From positions 124,001-188,000 of the forward strand of contig KE546969.1 of the NCBI GenBank assembly GCA_000442125.1: a DNA stretch of 64,000 nucleotides, read 5' to 3'. Below the pieces are notes generated by a model, which did no database searches, was not told the origin of the DNA, and saw nothing but the letters and a program-made list of their open reading frames with translations. Origin of the DNA: Opeltia flavorubescens. Its lineage: Eukaryota; Ascomycota; Lecanoromycetes; Teloschistales; Teloschistaceae. Position 1 is the stretch's first letter. Each line of letters begins with the position of its first letter. Position numbers and translations under genes: made by a program. Shown one piece after another: positions 32,983-43,582 of this stretch.

Positions 32983-33945
32983 TCATTCCTGGTTCGGTTC
33001 TCGATAATCTGGATTTTCGATGGCCTGTACACCGGGAGGCCAGTAGACAAGACTCGGTGCTCCCATTCGTAGGCCTGGCCAATCCAATCGTACCCATGTA
33101 ATAAATCCCAATTTCCTATACAACGGCTCCGCGATGACGCTTGAATTCAATGTCACTGGTACCTTCTCCTCTGCACCCTTTTGGAGCCCCCAAGCCATAA
33201 GTTGAGCTCCAATACCACGTCGTTGAAATTTCGGATTCACCTGCAAGACGCTTTCATTAGACCGCGGGCCATCGTTGCAAAATCGAATTAAGTTGAGATA
33301 TTGCGTAAAAGCCAAGAGACTCGGGAGGTCAGCTACGAAAAGAACAGTGGATGAACTTACACAGAAATTGTGAAGGTGCCATCGCTCGGGTAGCGCAGAG
33401 AATTCGTCAGATGGGTTACCCATCGCATCAAGACTTCGCCATGCAGCTGGAGAACTGGACCAGTCGAGACCAAAGGTGAAGATATATCTTTGTTCCACCT
33501 CGATAAGAGAATCCTCAAGCCCTATGAGTACCCAACGTCAATGGTAAAGAAAGTCATGTCTTGGATGAGGTCTGATATACGTACACTGACTCCACGATTG
33601 GGTTCGCCAACCCTTGGCAACTTCCGATTCCCCATAGCGACGCCATAAAGCGTAGCCGACTACTTTTTCATCACCAGTATGATTACCGCCCTCTTGCTTT
33701 GAATTCTCGCTTGCGGCATGTTCTTTACCATCGTCATTTACAGCAACCCAGACGACGTAACCGGGTTGAGCAAAGCGCTGTTTCAGTCTTCTCAGGAAAT
33801 AGCCATGAAAACTATCGGGGTATTTTCTAGAATAAGGATTGACATATTGAAAGAGCTCATCGTCAATAAAGCCATCGACAGAAATGCTCGCCAACGTGGG
33901 AAAGTCCGAAGACACCGCGCGACGAATGTACATTTTATAGTCCAA
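32983..33945 (-). CDS. GNAT-family N-acetyltransferase (259 aa, 3 exons)
   Basis: Exons are 33945-33585, 33521-33361 and 33240-32983 (780 nt). The protein has the fungal GNAT layout: MYIRRAVSSDFPTLASISVDGFIDDELFQYV at the start, then VVGYALWRR (beta strand 4), and the acetyl-CoA-binding motif A split by the second intron: WHLHNFCVNPKFQRRGIGAQL, with the Q/R-x-x-G-x-G loop RRGIGAQL. Motif B follows (VIAEPLYRKLGF). The acceptor substrate cannot be told. The start is taken at 33945; the Met four codons later is also possible. The joins restore the family consensus exactly, which gives high confidence in the model. Confidence 0.88.
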
Positions 33946-35018
33946 TTTTCATACGAATTTGAGCTCGCTTTGCAATGGATAAAAGTTCACCTGGGTATCA
34001 GATGTTTTTATGCTTCCGGAGTTAATGAGCTGGTGCAGTGTAGTCACGATGCAGGATGAGTCACGCGATGCAACAGGGGCTTCTAGAGATAACATGATAC
34101 CCTCGGTCCCGCTTCGTATGGCGCCGATCTTTTCAAGGTACACAGTGCTGGCAAGATTACTCAGTCCTAGCATCGTAATAGGCGCCGCACCAAGAGTTTA
34201 GATTTGTGGATTAACAAGACATGAAGTCGAGACATCGCGCTCAATTCTTATCTTGGCGATCAGCTCATAAAACTCCTTTGATGAGTTTAGCGTAACGGAG
34301 TATTGTCGGGATCTTCATAGCTGACGAAAGACACGGACCATGTCGTCAATAGTTGCCGTATTTGTATTTCATTGCACCACCCTGTCTCCCTGTCCAAAGC
34401 TTTCCTCATCTTTTTTTTCCAGAGCTTCAATGAAGAATAGAAGCAAGTAATGAGTGCATACGAAGCAGCATGAAAATTGAGTCGATCATGATTTTAATAC
34501 ATGTGTCAATTTCGAATTCAATCCAATTGGTAGAGGCACAGGTTGGCGGTATTTACACTGCATTCAGCCTTGCCTTGACGCCAGAGGCCATGCACTGTGC
34601 GTTGTGACACGGGTGGACGCTATGCATCATTTAGAACTCCGAGTCACGATAACTTCGAGTGTACGGTTTTTCTTCTTTGTGATGACGTCTACATTCATCA
34701 AGCTGGCCGCAATCATGGCGAAGATCCTACTTCTGGCTGTCACAATCTACTTGGTCATTGGCATTTCCACAGCCATGCCTTCTTAACAGCCTCACAAGGC
34801 TGGTGGGAGCATGGTAGGTTGGTAATCAGGCCCCGATCGACGTGGAACCCTCGACATTGGGTTGAACTGCCTTTTCACCACCATCACTTGCATCTGGAGT
34901 GTACCGCACTACGATCTACCGGTGCCGACCAATGGACTTCGCATGCATTGAGGACTGCAACCGAACGAATGACTGAAAACCAAGCCTCAAAGAGCATTTG
35001 AAGATCATACGAGAACTT
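33946..35018. other. Intergenic region, no convincing gene
   Basis: About 1.07 kb upstream of the acetyltransferase. A 60-codon plus-strand frame at 34604-34786 ends in a hydrophobic, signal-like segment but has no partner exon and no clear leader. Confidence 0.4.
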
Positions 35019-35216
35019 TCATTGGATTGTGCACTTCATATGCCAATCATACAAACCAAGGGAAGTAGCCTCTTCCTTGAGCAAATGGTGCGCAACCATG
35101 CTTTCAACATCCTCCGCATTCCAATGAGGGCCTTGGCTTTGATAATCCGCTGCTTCCATTGTACTGACCACTAGACAGAGAAAGGAACTCAGCAGTATTC
35201 CAACACGATAAGACAT
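35019..35216 (-). CDS. Possible small membrane/secreted protein or leftover C-terminal exon (65 aa)
   Basis: From Met 35216 the frame reads MSYRVGILLSSFLCLVVSTM, a signal-peptide-like or single-span hydrophobic start, followed by about 45 mostly polar residues ending at 35019. The tail has a pattern (membrane span, then a helix, then LGLYDW) that resembles the last exon of the long paralogue at 37817-40858 (membrane span VGAIVMVVYILAA, helix, then EPLGSYDE). It lies 114 bp downstream of the stop of the short paralogue on the same strand. It may be a small independent gene, or the remains of the C-terminal exon of that paralogue. No splice join between the two could be found that keeps the frame. 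Confidence 0.32.
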   Translation of the reverse strand: MSYRVGILLSSFLCLVVSTMEAADYQSQGPHWNAEDVESMVAHHLLKEEATSLGLYDWHMKCTIQ

Positions 35217-35329
35217 AGAACCTACTATTGAGCTGTCTCTTAGATTCTGCGTCGAAGATCTCTCGCGCATCGAATGGTATAGCCTTCGAAAACTCAGCGA
35301 ATTTTAAAGAACAGTCATAGAGAAAGATT

Positions 35330-36743
35330 TCATGCCTGGGAATCTGGCGTGATCATGGTCGCATTCGGAACAATGCCCATTTCTCCGACGGCTTTTGCAA
35401 GCTTGGAAATGCTGGCGTCCGTATCGAGCATTGCATGAGTTGAATCTCTCTCTTGACCAATGATAGCTAGGAACATCATCTTATCACGCAATAGTCCAAG
35501 CCTTCTTTGAAACGACAAAGACCCTTTCATATCTTGCAGTCTGACCCATCTTGGAAGGTGATGCTCAATATAGGGATCACCCTGGATCACGTCCTGACAC
35601 TTGTTGGAGAACCTGACCGGCTCTTTCAGAAACATGTCCCACGCTTCTTGTTTGTAGCAGTAGTAGGCAGCATGGTAGCATCGATTAATGGTGTTGGTGT
35701 ACTGCAGACGTAGTGCACTGACTTCGGTGGCGGCAGGAAAGCCCGAACCATAACGTTGTTTCGCTGCGTCAAGTTCATTCGAAGGACAGCGAAGCATGGC
35801 GTAGAAATCTACTATTTTGTCATTGATACTGTCCTGGAATTCCCGGCTAAGCCACGCGGCCGACTTGAGTGAATGGCAAAGGTGATGCCACGCGGCTAGC
35901 TCAAGCAAGCGTGTATTGTCTGCCAGTATTTTCACAAGATGAAGGTAAGCCGTTCCTGGGGATTCGACAGTCAGAGCTCGGGGTAAAGTGTGCTGCAGCT
36001 TATTACTCGCAAAATCATCACCAAGAATTCCTAATTTCTTGTAAAACCAGTTACGAGCCCTTGAGCTAGTACTATGGAGTAACATCTAGGGATCTTATTA
36101 ATGAAGCGTCTCAGAGTAGCGGGCTTGCAATGCACGCACCTCTTGGTATATAGACGCCGACCATTGCTCTGCCATGTCTACTGCTTCAGGATGGTCATCA
36201 ACGTTGATAAGAGGTGAGAGCTCTAGAAAATTTTCGACGTCTTCATCAATTGGCTGCAGTCCCGCCTGTATCACAGCAATAGGTGTATTTCGAAAAGCAA
36301 CATATGAGCCCTTCCATGAGATATGGATATTTTCGCGTATCAAAGTTCCATCAAACGACGCATTCTCGTTCTGGATATTTGTGAATACAATATCAAATCC
36401 AATCATGGGTTCAATATTAGATGCTTGCTTAGTCAGATGGATCAGGCCAGACCGTGAGTCAATGATAGATACGTCTTTGGTAATGTCGTATACGCTCCCT
36501 TCAAGTGTGCGGTACAATATCTTCGTCTCTCAGCGTACAGAATCCAGATTCATCGATATCACGCACCTCTTTGCGGGAAACTGTATTATTCTCGAAGTGG
36601 ACTCCGACTTCTATTGCACTGAAGACCTTTGCATGCGATGTATTAGATTCGATCAAGGTTTTGAAAACAGTCCGAGTCATATTGTTGACCGTTAGTATGT
36701 AAACTGTTTTTGACTCAATTATGTGCTTGTACTTCACCGCCAA
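35330..36743 (-). CDS. Short paralogue of the unknown 882-aa protein at 37817 (439 aa, 3 exons)
   Basis: Exons are 36743-36567, 36526-36140 and 36085-35330 (1320 nt). The middle domain (SVYDITKDVSIIDSRSG, then GFDIVFTNIQNENASFDGTL, then ISWKGSYV) aligns with the long neighbour (AVWRDISAGIEVLDVD, then SFDVVVTNFGFENAHFTGTL, then VSWEGSFI). Both genes have phase-0 introns exactly 15 residues before the DI of these motifs and again just before the next helical region. The protein stops where the long copy continues into its membrane half, so it lacks about 420 residues. Its first intron is only 40 bp. The N-terminus is uncertain because the long copy has an extra short exon upstream. No known family is recognised. 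Confidence 0.72.
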
Positions 36744-37816
36744 AATCCAAAAATCCTAAGCATGGCAGTATACTTGTAGCCTGGTCTCTGAAACTAAATT
36801 ATATTCGATGCTTGACGATCTGCTAGCCAGGGTATCACTGATTTTCAGTAGGAGATTTGCACCACATTACGTGAGAATGATCCATTCTGATTGATTGCAT
36901 AGGTCTAGAAACGCCTGAGACACCAGATCTTGCAAGAGGCTCGATATCAATTGAGGTTCATTGCACCTAATTTATCCACTTGCATTCGGCTGTACAGCCA
37001 CAAGAATCATTATTCCCGCTTCCCGCGAGATAAGAGGCATCGGTACAGCGATACCAAATAGATAAAATCCTTCTTGAGAGAGCGAGAGCATCCGCGGCGG
37101 TCCATGTTGGCCTCGAAAGTGCTTGGACCATCCGCCCTCGGACCGCTGGCGTTTTTTTCATTCAATGGATGCTTTCGATTTCTTGATATGATACGGCACT
37201 TCCTGATCTTCAGCTGGCAATATTTACTGTGGCTGGCTCTTGCATCTGTCAGTTGCATTATCATTACGCGGGGATGTCGGAGAGTGGGTCAATGAACCGA
37301 CGTGAAGCATGACGACACGCTAGAGTCACCGTCTAGCCCGGTATGGATGTTTTTAGTGCCAAGTCTAGATTGTCATCATCCCGCCTCGCAGGACGACTCG
37401 ATACCCACCGTAGACCTGTCAGGCGGTCAATGCAGCGCAATCGGCAGTAAGAGCTGAAATCTGCAACGAAGATGCGTTTTTCATCACGGAAACGCAAGTC
37501 ACTTGCTGACGACTTTCCCAAAACGCTCGGTTAGAAACGTATTCTGACGGGAAGTTCATTTCAAGGAAGTGCCGAGGGGCTATGGGAAGCCGCAGTGTCT
37601 GGATCTCTCCAGCTTCGATGTGGGCAGAGCTGGATTGATGATACGGTGCGACATGTGTATATGGCGAATTCCAAACCTTTTGAGCGACCCTCTTCCACAT
37701 ATAAAACTCGTCCAAAGGCCCACTGCTGAAGGTCATGATCTAAAGACATCACTCGTGTTCTCTTTTTGATTTACGAGCTATTTTGTACTCGTAGAGTATC
37801 GGACCTCTCACCAACG
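36744..37816. promoter_or_regulatory. Divergent region between the two paralogues
   Basis: This 1073-bp region separates the starts of the short (minus) and long (plus) paralogues and should contain both promoters. Frames on both strands are short and domain-free. No specific element was identified. Confidence 0.45.
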
Positions 37817-40800
37817 ATGGCAGAAATAACTTCAGCTGCTCCACCGTATCCCAACGACGCTCCCCCAAATTACTTCTCACTCTTTCCAAAGCTCAAGCCA
37901 GGCGAATTCAGCATTCCGACCAAGGAGGAACTTAAAGAAATCGTCAAGTGAGGACACATGCAATTTCCGATGCAATTTCCGACTTAGATTTCGCAAGGAT
38001 AAAGACTAACAAAAGGATTCTGCAGGGAAGCGCAGTCTTCGACGGAGACACACGACGTTGACGTTGAAGTTACAGTATTCGACACTTTCAAAGGAGAGGA
38101 TGGGTCTCCTTACGGGTCCCTAAGGATTGGCCTGAAAAAGCCATTGGGCATCCTTCATCACTATGTACATGACTTACGCTTCGCTTTTGTTTCGCTGACC
38201 TTCTATCTGACCCAACAAAAAGGTAGGCTACAAAGCTCCAAATGCTAAGGCTGTGTGGAGGGATATATCCGCAGGTATCGAGGTTCTTGACGTCGACATA
38301 AACAAAGGGCACTACCGCTATCTCAAGCATGAAACAGCGAACGACCCGTATTCCTTCGACGTAGTTGTGACTAATTTTGGCTTCGAGAACGCTCACTTCA
38401 CTGGTACGCTCAAATTGGCCGCTGGAACGGTCTCCTGGGAAGGGTCTTTCATTACCAAAGTTCCTGTCAGGGTTGAGGTCCCCAAGCTCGAGCTCACCCC
38501 TCCTTCGAATTTACAGGGCACTGCTGAAGAGTTGCGTGATATTTTACCATACGCTCAAATGACCCAAGGAGATCCGAAGAACGGTGGCATAAGCAAAGGC
38601 GAAGATGCTGCTCAAGTCTTTGGTGACCGATTGATGTCGAAGGTAGGCTGATAATGTTTTATCTCATAAGGTTCCGAGAAGACTGCTATTGACCCTTTTC
38701 TAATGTAGATCTCCTTCCACGCGCTTGATCCTGAGACAAAGAAGACTCTGCTGCCGCAACTACCTGAGCTGCCTGCCTCTGAGAGAAGAATCTTGGACGA
38801 CAATCCGGATTTTTTTCGTCGCTTTGCGATTCATGATCTAGCTGAGCGCCTCAAAAACGAGAAATCTATCGACAATGATATCCGCAAGCATATTACTTTT
38901 AAGAAAACTCGTTTCATGCGGATGATGAGCAGCCGTACAAAGCCAGCTGTTGGCGAAGATCCGTTCGAGGAATACTGGGGTGAGCCAAGGAACTCCAAAA
39001 ATTTGGCCATCGCAGACAAATTGAGAGATCAGTACTTGGATGTTGCTCAGCGCTGCTACCGCGTTGGTTACCTCGAAGAATGCCCACGACTTAAAGTATA
39101 CCTCGAGCAGCCAATGTACTGGTTTCGCCATCTCGAAGCATACCTCAAATCCGATATCTTCGCCCAGATTCTCCAAAGAGCCATAATCAAAGGTCATACA
39201 GACAAGAATGCGAGAGACGCTAAAACACAAGTGTATGAATGGGGGCAAAAGCTAGCTTTGATCAAGAGTGTTGCCAACCCCGATGAACAGAAGAACATGG
39301 ATATTGATGCGATCACAAGCATGCTGAATAGTTATGTCCAAGATCAGGGTGTTAAATATCAGCAAATGATCGATGACCAACTGGCACAGCATGTTTCAGG
39401 CGTATGTGAATGTCCATCATAGAATCCTTTTCCGTACCATCTTTGCTAATCACATCTCTAGCTTATCAATGAAATGGACGACAGCCCCGAAGCCAAAGAG
39501 TGGAAGACCATGTTTGACGAGAGACTGAAGGACAGCAGCGAGACCGCAGTACATATGAAGACAATTGCTGGTGGACTCTTATTCCAAATTAGTGAAGAGT
39601 CCTCCCCAATCTTAGAGCTGATCAATAGACGTCGAGTCGCCGAACTTCCGCCCGGAGGAGTCCCCCCAACAGGCCCTGGTGGTAAAGTCACCTTTTACGA
39701 TATCTTCCAAGAGCTCGATATCATGAATCTCGAGAAAAAGCTAGACGAGAACGAGAAAATGATTACAGCTATGCCACTCGACCAGGTCGAACGAGAGTAC
39801 GGCCTAGCTATCGCCCTGGCCCAGGCTGCAGAGAGAGAAGCGAACAAGAGCTTGCCAAAAGTACCATTCAAGGAACGCGTCAAAACTGGTGCAGCCGAGC
39901 TTTGGCAAAACACCAAAGCGAAATTTTCAAAATTGAAGACCTGGGTCAATCTCGTCAAAAGTATATTGCATTGGGCTGCAGCAGCCCATATGTTCACCAA
40001 CATTCTGCAAAACCATGCTAGCATGTCAGTGGCAGAATTCGCTACGGTAGTATGTCATCTGACCGCGTTCGCAATGCGGCTGGTGGGCAAAGCCCTGAAG
40101 ACGATTTTGACATGCATCTACACCAAAATCAACTCCAATTGGGCCAAAATCACCACCGGCTTCATGACTGGCTGGTTATCAAACGCTGTACTCAAAGAAG
40201 GCGCAGGTGGCTGGGCAAGGTATGCGACTGAATGTATTCGTACAGATAGAGTTGTTTTTGACCATCATTCCAGATTCGGGCATGCTCTGATCGGCAATTT
40301 GAAAAACACACTTCGATCAATTGGTAAGTTTTAATTGAGAGCTGCGGACAGACTTCGACTGACCTGTCTGACAATCATAGGACTGATCGGCATGGTTTTC
40401 TCACTCATCTCCTGCTATGACGAGATGACCAAAACACGCGGAAAGCTCCAGAACGACGATGAAAAGAAGCGCAAAATTTTCGCCACAATCCAATTCGTCC
40501 TGGGCATTCTCGAGACCATTTTCTTTGTTGCTGAGATTGGCCTCGAGATGGCCGGTATGTTTGTGGCAGCGACATTCTGTGGGGTAGCTTCTGCCTGTAA
40601 GTCATCAAGCTCATTTCTTTGTCTCGGCCCCATCAAATGATCCATCGAAAGCTAAGTAAGGATCGTGTAGTCTTTGGAGCGGTCGGCGCGATCGTGATGG
40701 TAGTATACATCCTAGCTGCCATGCCGAGTCCCGACAAAGTAGCCAAAAGCTTCCTGAAAGATTTTGCGGAACCTCTCGGTAGCTATGATGAGAAACAAAC

Positions 40801-40858
40801 CGTATCACCGGAAGAACAGGCAGGGGTCAAGCTTACAGACGGCAAGATTGAGAAGTAG
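37817..40858 (+). CDS. Large protein of unknown function with beta-rich N-terminal domain and C-terminal membrane segments (882 aa, 7 exons)
   Basis: Exons are 37817-37947, 38026-38164, 38223-38642, 38709-39401, 39462-40323, 40381-40596 and 40671-40858 (2649 nt); all six introns are GT..AG and phases match. Residues 1-44 are Pro-rich with APPYPNDAPPNYF (PPNY fits the PPxY motif bound by WW domains). Residues of about 60-230 are a beta-rich domain shared with the short paralogue. Residues 231-590 are helical and charged. From about residue 600 amphipathic helices (KTWVNLVKSILHWAAAAHMF, AFAMRLVGKALKTILTCIY) lead to clear membrane segments in exons 6-7 (GLIGMVFSLISCY; FVLGILETIFFVAEIGLEMA; VGAIVMVVYILAA). 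I do not recognise the family. The architecture suggests membrane insertion of the C-terminal half. Confidence 0.82.
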
Positions 40859-41916
40859 TATAACGCAATTGAGTAACTTCTGATTCTTCAACCAATTCTT
40901 CTCCCATCATTTGCCATGGTGGGCTCTCCTTTACTAAGTACCCTTACATGGGTCTCTGAACTAGGCTTCCTAAGGGAGGGATGGAATACCGAATGTGTGT
41001 GCCACCAAGCATTATGCTAACCAAGAAGAATCTTGGTGCTCTCGCCGTTATATTTCCCCCATTCAATTTTGTCACAGAGATTGATTCTATTTCTTGGGGT
41101 GATCGGTATGTACGATTCGCTGACTATCGTTAACCTCTCGATCAATAAATGCGGGCCGAATGGTAGGCCATATCGCTCATCAAATTTCTCAACACCGGAC
41201 AAGAAACCGTTCTTATCATAACATGCCTTCATTGACTCTCCTGTACGTATCATCCCGCCTCGCTCCTTCAGCTTTCTGTTCTTGCAACTTGGCCTTAACT
41301 GATCCGAGTAGGCTTTTAGTGCCGCCTTTTTCTCCCGAAATTGTTGCCTTGGTTCATTCACCGTTGAAGCGTTTCCGCTGGGATTTCTCATGTCTCAGGT
41401 CAAGTTTCGTCAATTCATTGGGTGCTTCTTTCACTGTTCATGAGTCAAGTTTACCGTTATCTTCACTGTAGACCTAGGGTTTCGTTTGAGAGTATGTTAA
41501 ATCGATCAAAGTATTTTCATTCGTCAGATTTTGTGCCTGTGTCGAATGTTGTGTATTCTTCTCTACATGGACAATGAAACCAAAGATGGGTAGTTCTCAG
41601 TCACATTGTCCTATTTCCTTTGAAGATTGCTTTTTGCATTGTTCTCTGTCAGCATATAAGTCCTCAAGACAAATTTTTCTTTGTCCTTCCTTATCCCTTT
41701 GTTCGATTCAGTCTAATCTGGAAATGCTTTGTCTGGTACAAGGCCATAGTCTTCGATTCTTTCTTAATTCAAATACCTCCACTCGAGTTTCGTAATTAAT
41801 CATCGCTATCTCATCACGCGCTCATATATACGTTCATCTGATTCGGTTTACTCTGTACAAATACACCTTCAAAATCCTACAAAGTACCTCTCATTATCGT
41901 TCACATACTCACAAAA
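40859..41916. other. Intergenic region; promoter of the GH16 gene at its end
   Basis: About 1.06 kb. The last 400 bp are pyrimidine-rich and A-rich close to the ATG, as in strongly expressed fungal genes. No separate gene is supported, although short frames exist at 41160-41471 and 41574-41795. Confidence 0.45.
41825..41830 (+). promoter_or_regulatory. TATA-like element of the GH16 gene
   Basis: TATATA lies 87 bp before the start codon at 41917 and is followed by a CT- and then A-rich leader ending in CACAAAAATG. Position and context fit a fungal core promoter; function is inferred. Confidence 0.35.
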
Positions 41917-42903
41917 ATGGTCAAGCTCAACGTGTCGCCAGTCGTCACCCTCCTGGCCAGCACCTCCTTCATCAGCACAGCTCTCGCAGCATATAATCTC
42001 ACGGATAGCTACACCCCAAGCAACTGGTTCGACAAGTTCGTCTTCTTCAACCAAAAGGACCCCACAAACGGCTTCGTCCAATACAAGGACCTCGCAACCG
42101 CCGCCAAAACCGGCTTAATCGCAATCGACGGCTCAGGCGACAACGCCGCAGTATACATGGGTGTCGACCACACCACGAAGGACCCCGCCGGCCGCGCCAG
42201 CGTTCGCATTTCATCCAAGAAAAGCTACAACCACGGCCTCTTCATCTTCGACATCGAGCATAATCCCGGCAGCATCTGCGGCACATGGCCCGCAGCCTGG
42301 CTGCTCAGTGATTCGGGCAACTGGCCCGTCGGAGGCGAAATCGACATCTTTGAAGGCGCGAACGATCAGGCCGATAACAAAATGACGCTACACACGACCT
42401 CGGGATGTCAGATCGTTCCTACGGGCTTCAGCGGCAAGATCGATACCCCAAACTGCGACGTCAACGCTGCAGGTCAGGGCAAGAACATGGGATGCGGTAT
42501 CCTTCATCCCATGACAAACGGCCGTTCTTTCGGAAAAGGCATGAATGCTATTGGCGGTGGCATTTATGCTACGCGCTGGACAAGCCAGGAGATCAGCATT
42601 TATCACTTCCCGCGATCCAGTGTCCCGGCCGACATTACCATGGGCAAGCCCGATCCGAGTAAGTGGGGCATGCCGGTTGCAAAATTCGCAGGAGGATGTA
42701 ATATCGATGAGCATTTCAAGAATCTGAACATCATCTTCAACAATGCGTTTTGCGGCGATTGGGCCGGGGGTGCGTGGGACTCTTCGGAAACGTGTAAGGC
42801 GAAGGCACCGACGTGTGTCGATTATGTCAGGGATAATCCAGAGGCCTTCAAGGAAGCGTATTGGATGGTTAGGAGCGTGAAGGTTTATCAGGAAGGGATG
42901 TAA
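41917..42903 (+). CDS. Secreted GH16 family endo-1,3(4)-beta-glucanase (328 aa)
   Basis: A single exon. Signal peptide at residues 1-24 (MVKLNVSPVVTLLASTSFIS, then TALA). The catalytic site GGEIDIFEG has Glu141 (nucleophile), Asp143 and Glu146 (acid/base), the E-x-D-x-x-E arrangement of GH16. Upstream GTWPAAWLLSDSGNWPVGG and downstream TLHTTSGCQI also match the fungal endo-1,3(4)-beta-glucanase group (ENGL-like). The Cys residues in SICGTW, GCQI, NCDV and MGCG suggest disulphides. It would hydrolyse mixed-linkage or 1,3-beta-glucan in cell walls of the fungus or a host plant. There is no GPI signal or carbohydrate-binding module, so it should be a soluble secreted enzyme. Coding GC is higher than in the neighbours, consistent with strong expression. 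Confidence 0.95.
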   Translation: MVKLNVSPVVTLLASTSFISTALAAYNLTDSYTPSNWFDKFVFFNQKDPTNGFVQYKDLATAAKTGLIAIDGSGDNAAVYMGVDHTTKDPAGRASVRISSKKSYNHGLFIFDIEHNPGSICGTWPAAWLLSDSGNWPVGGEIDIFEGANDQADNKMTLHTTSGCQIVPTGFSGKIDTPNCDVNAAGQGKNMGCGILHPMTNGRSFGKGMNAIGGGIYATRWTSQEISIYHFPRSSVPADITMGKPDPSKWGMPVAKFAGGCNIDEHFKNLNIIFNNAFCGDWAGGAWDSSETCKAKAPTCVDYVRDNPEAFKEAYWMVRSVKVYQEGM

Positions 42904-43582
42904 AGACTGGAGATTGGGCGCTGGACGCTGGAATTAATGGTAAAATATGAGATTATATGAGTATGATGCGCAAACGTTCATTCGAGTAAGAAATGACAGT
43001 GTACATTCTTGACCTTGACGTCGTAACTGGTCGCTGATTTCTTTCGACGTGGAAGCTTGAACGCTGCGTCCTGGGTGATCCGGGGCATTTGAAGTCACAT
43101 AGGTCCACATGGGAGATAAAACTATACTCAAGAGATGTTCTATAGAGACAGTGTCGAAGACGAAACTCAAGTCATATCAAAATTTTCTCGATTTTATTAT
43201 TTTATTGATTGAAAGCTAGATACATGTATGTACTATAAGTGATTTGAAAAGATGGTGTCGGTACATTGAGAACGAACAGAGGGAGCGGAATCTTCCCGCT
43301 AGATCATCCAAGCGCTGACTAAGAATGCTTGTCGATCCTCCACCCTTTCATCATCCGGCGCCAAGAGCATCAACTTCTTCGAGGTAAGATCCTCCTCCCT
43401 GATCCTTCTACCTTATCCTTTGATTTGTTTTCATCTTATCGACTGATCCTGAATAGCACCTTACGAGTGTTCAAATCAACCTAGCTTTGTCCTCGGCCAA
43501 CCCAAATCACCTTCGTGACCGCAGCACCTCCACGGCACGTCAAACGCACCAGGGCCGGGGTCAGAACCCAATTCCTTGAGCC
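42904..43582. other. Intergenic region, metacaspase promoter side
   Basis: About 680 bp between two plus-strand genes. No gene recognised. Confidence 0.45.

Noticed and set aside
34604-34786. 60-codon plus-strand frame ending in a signal-like hydrophobic segment
   Set aside because: Hydrophobic part is at the wrong end for a signal peptide unless a later Met is used, leaving only 20-odd residues; no partner exon.
35330-40858. Idea that the paralogous pair is a known fungal toxin or HET/HeLo system
   Set aside because: No HeLo, HET or recognised toxin motif could be seen; the function is left open.
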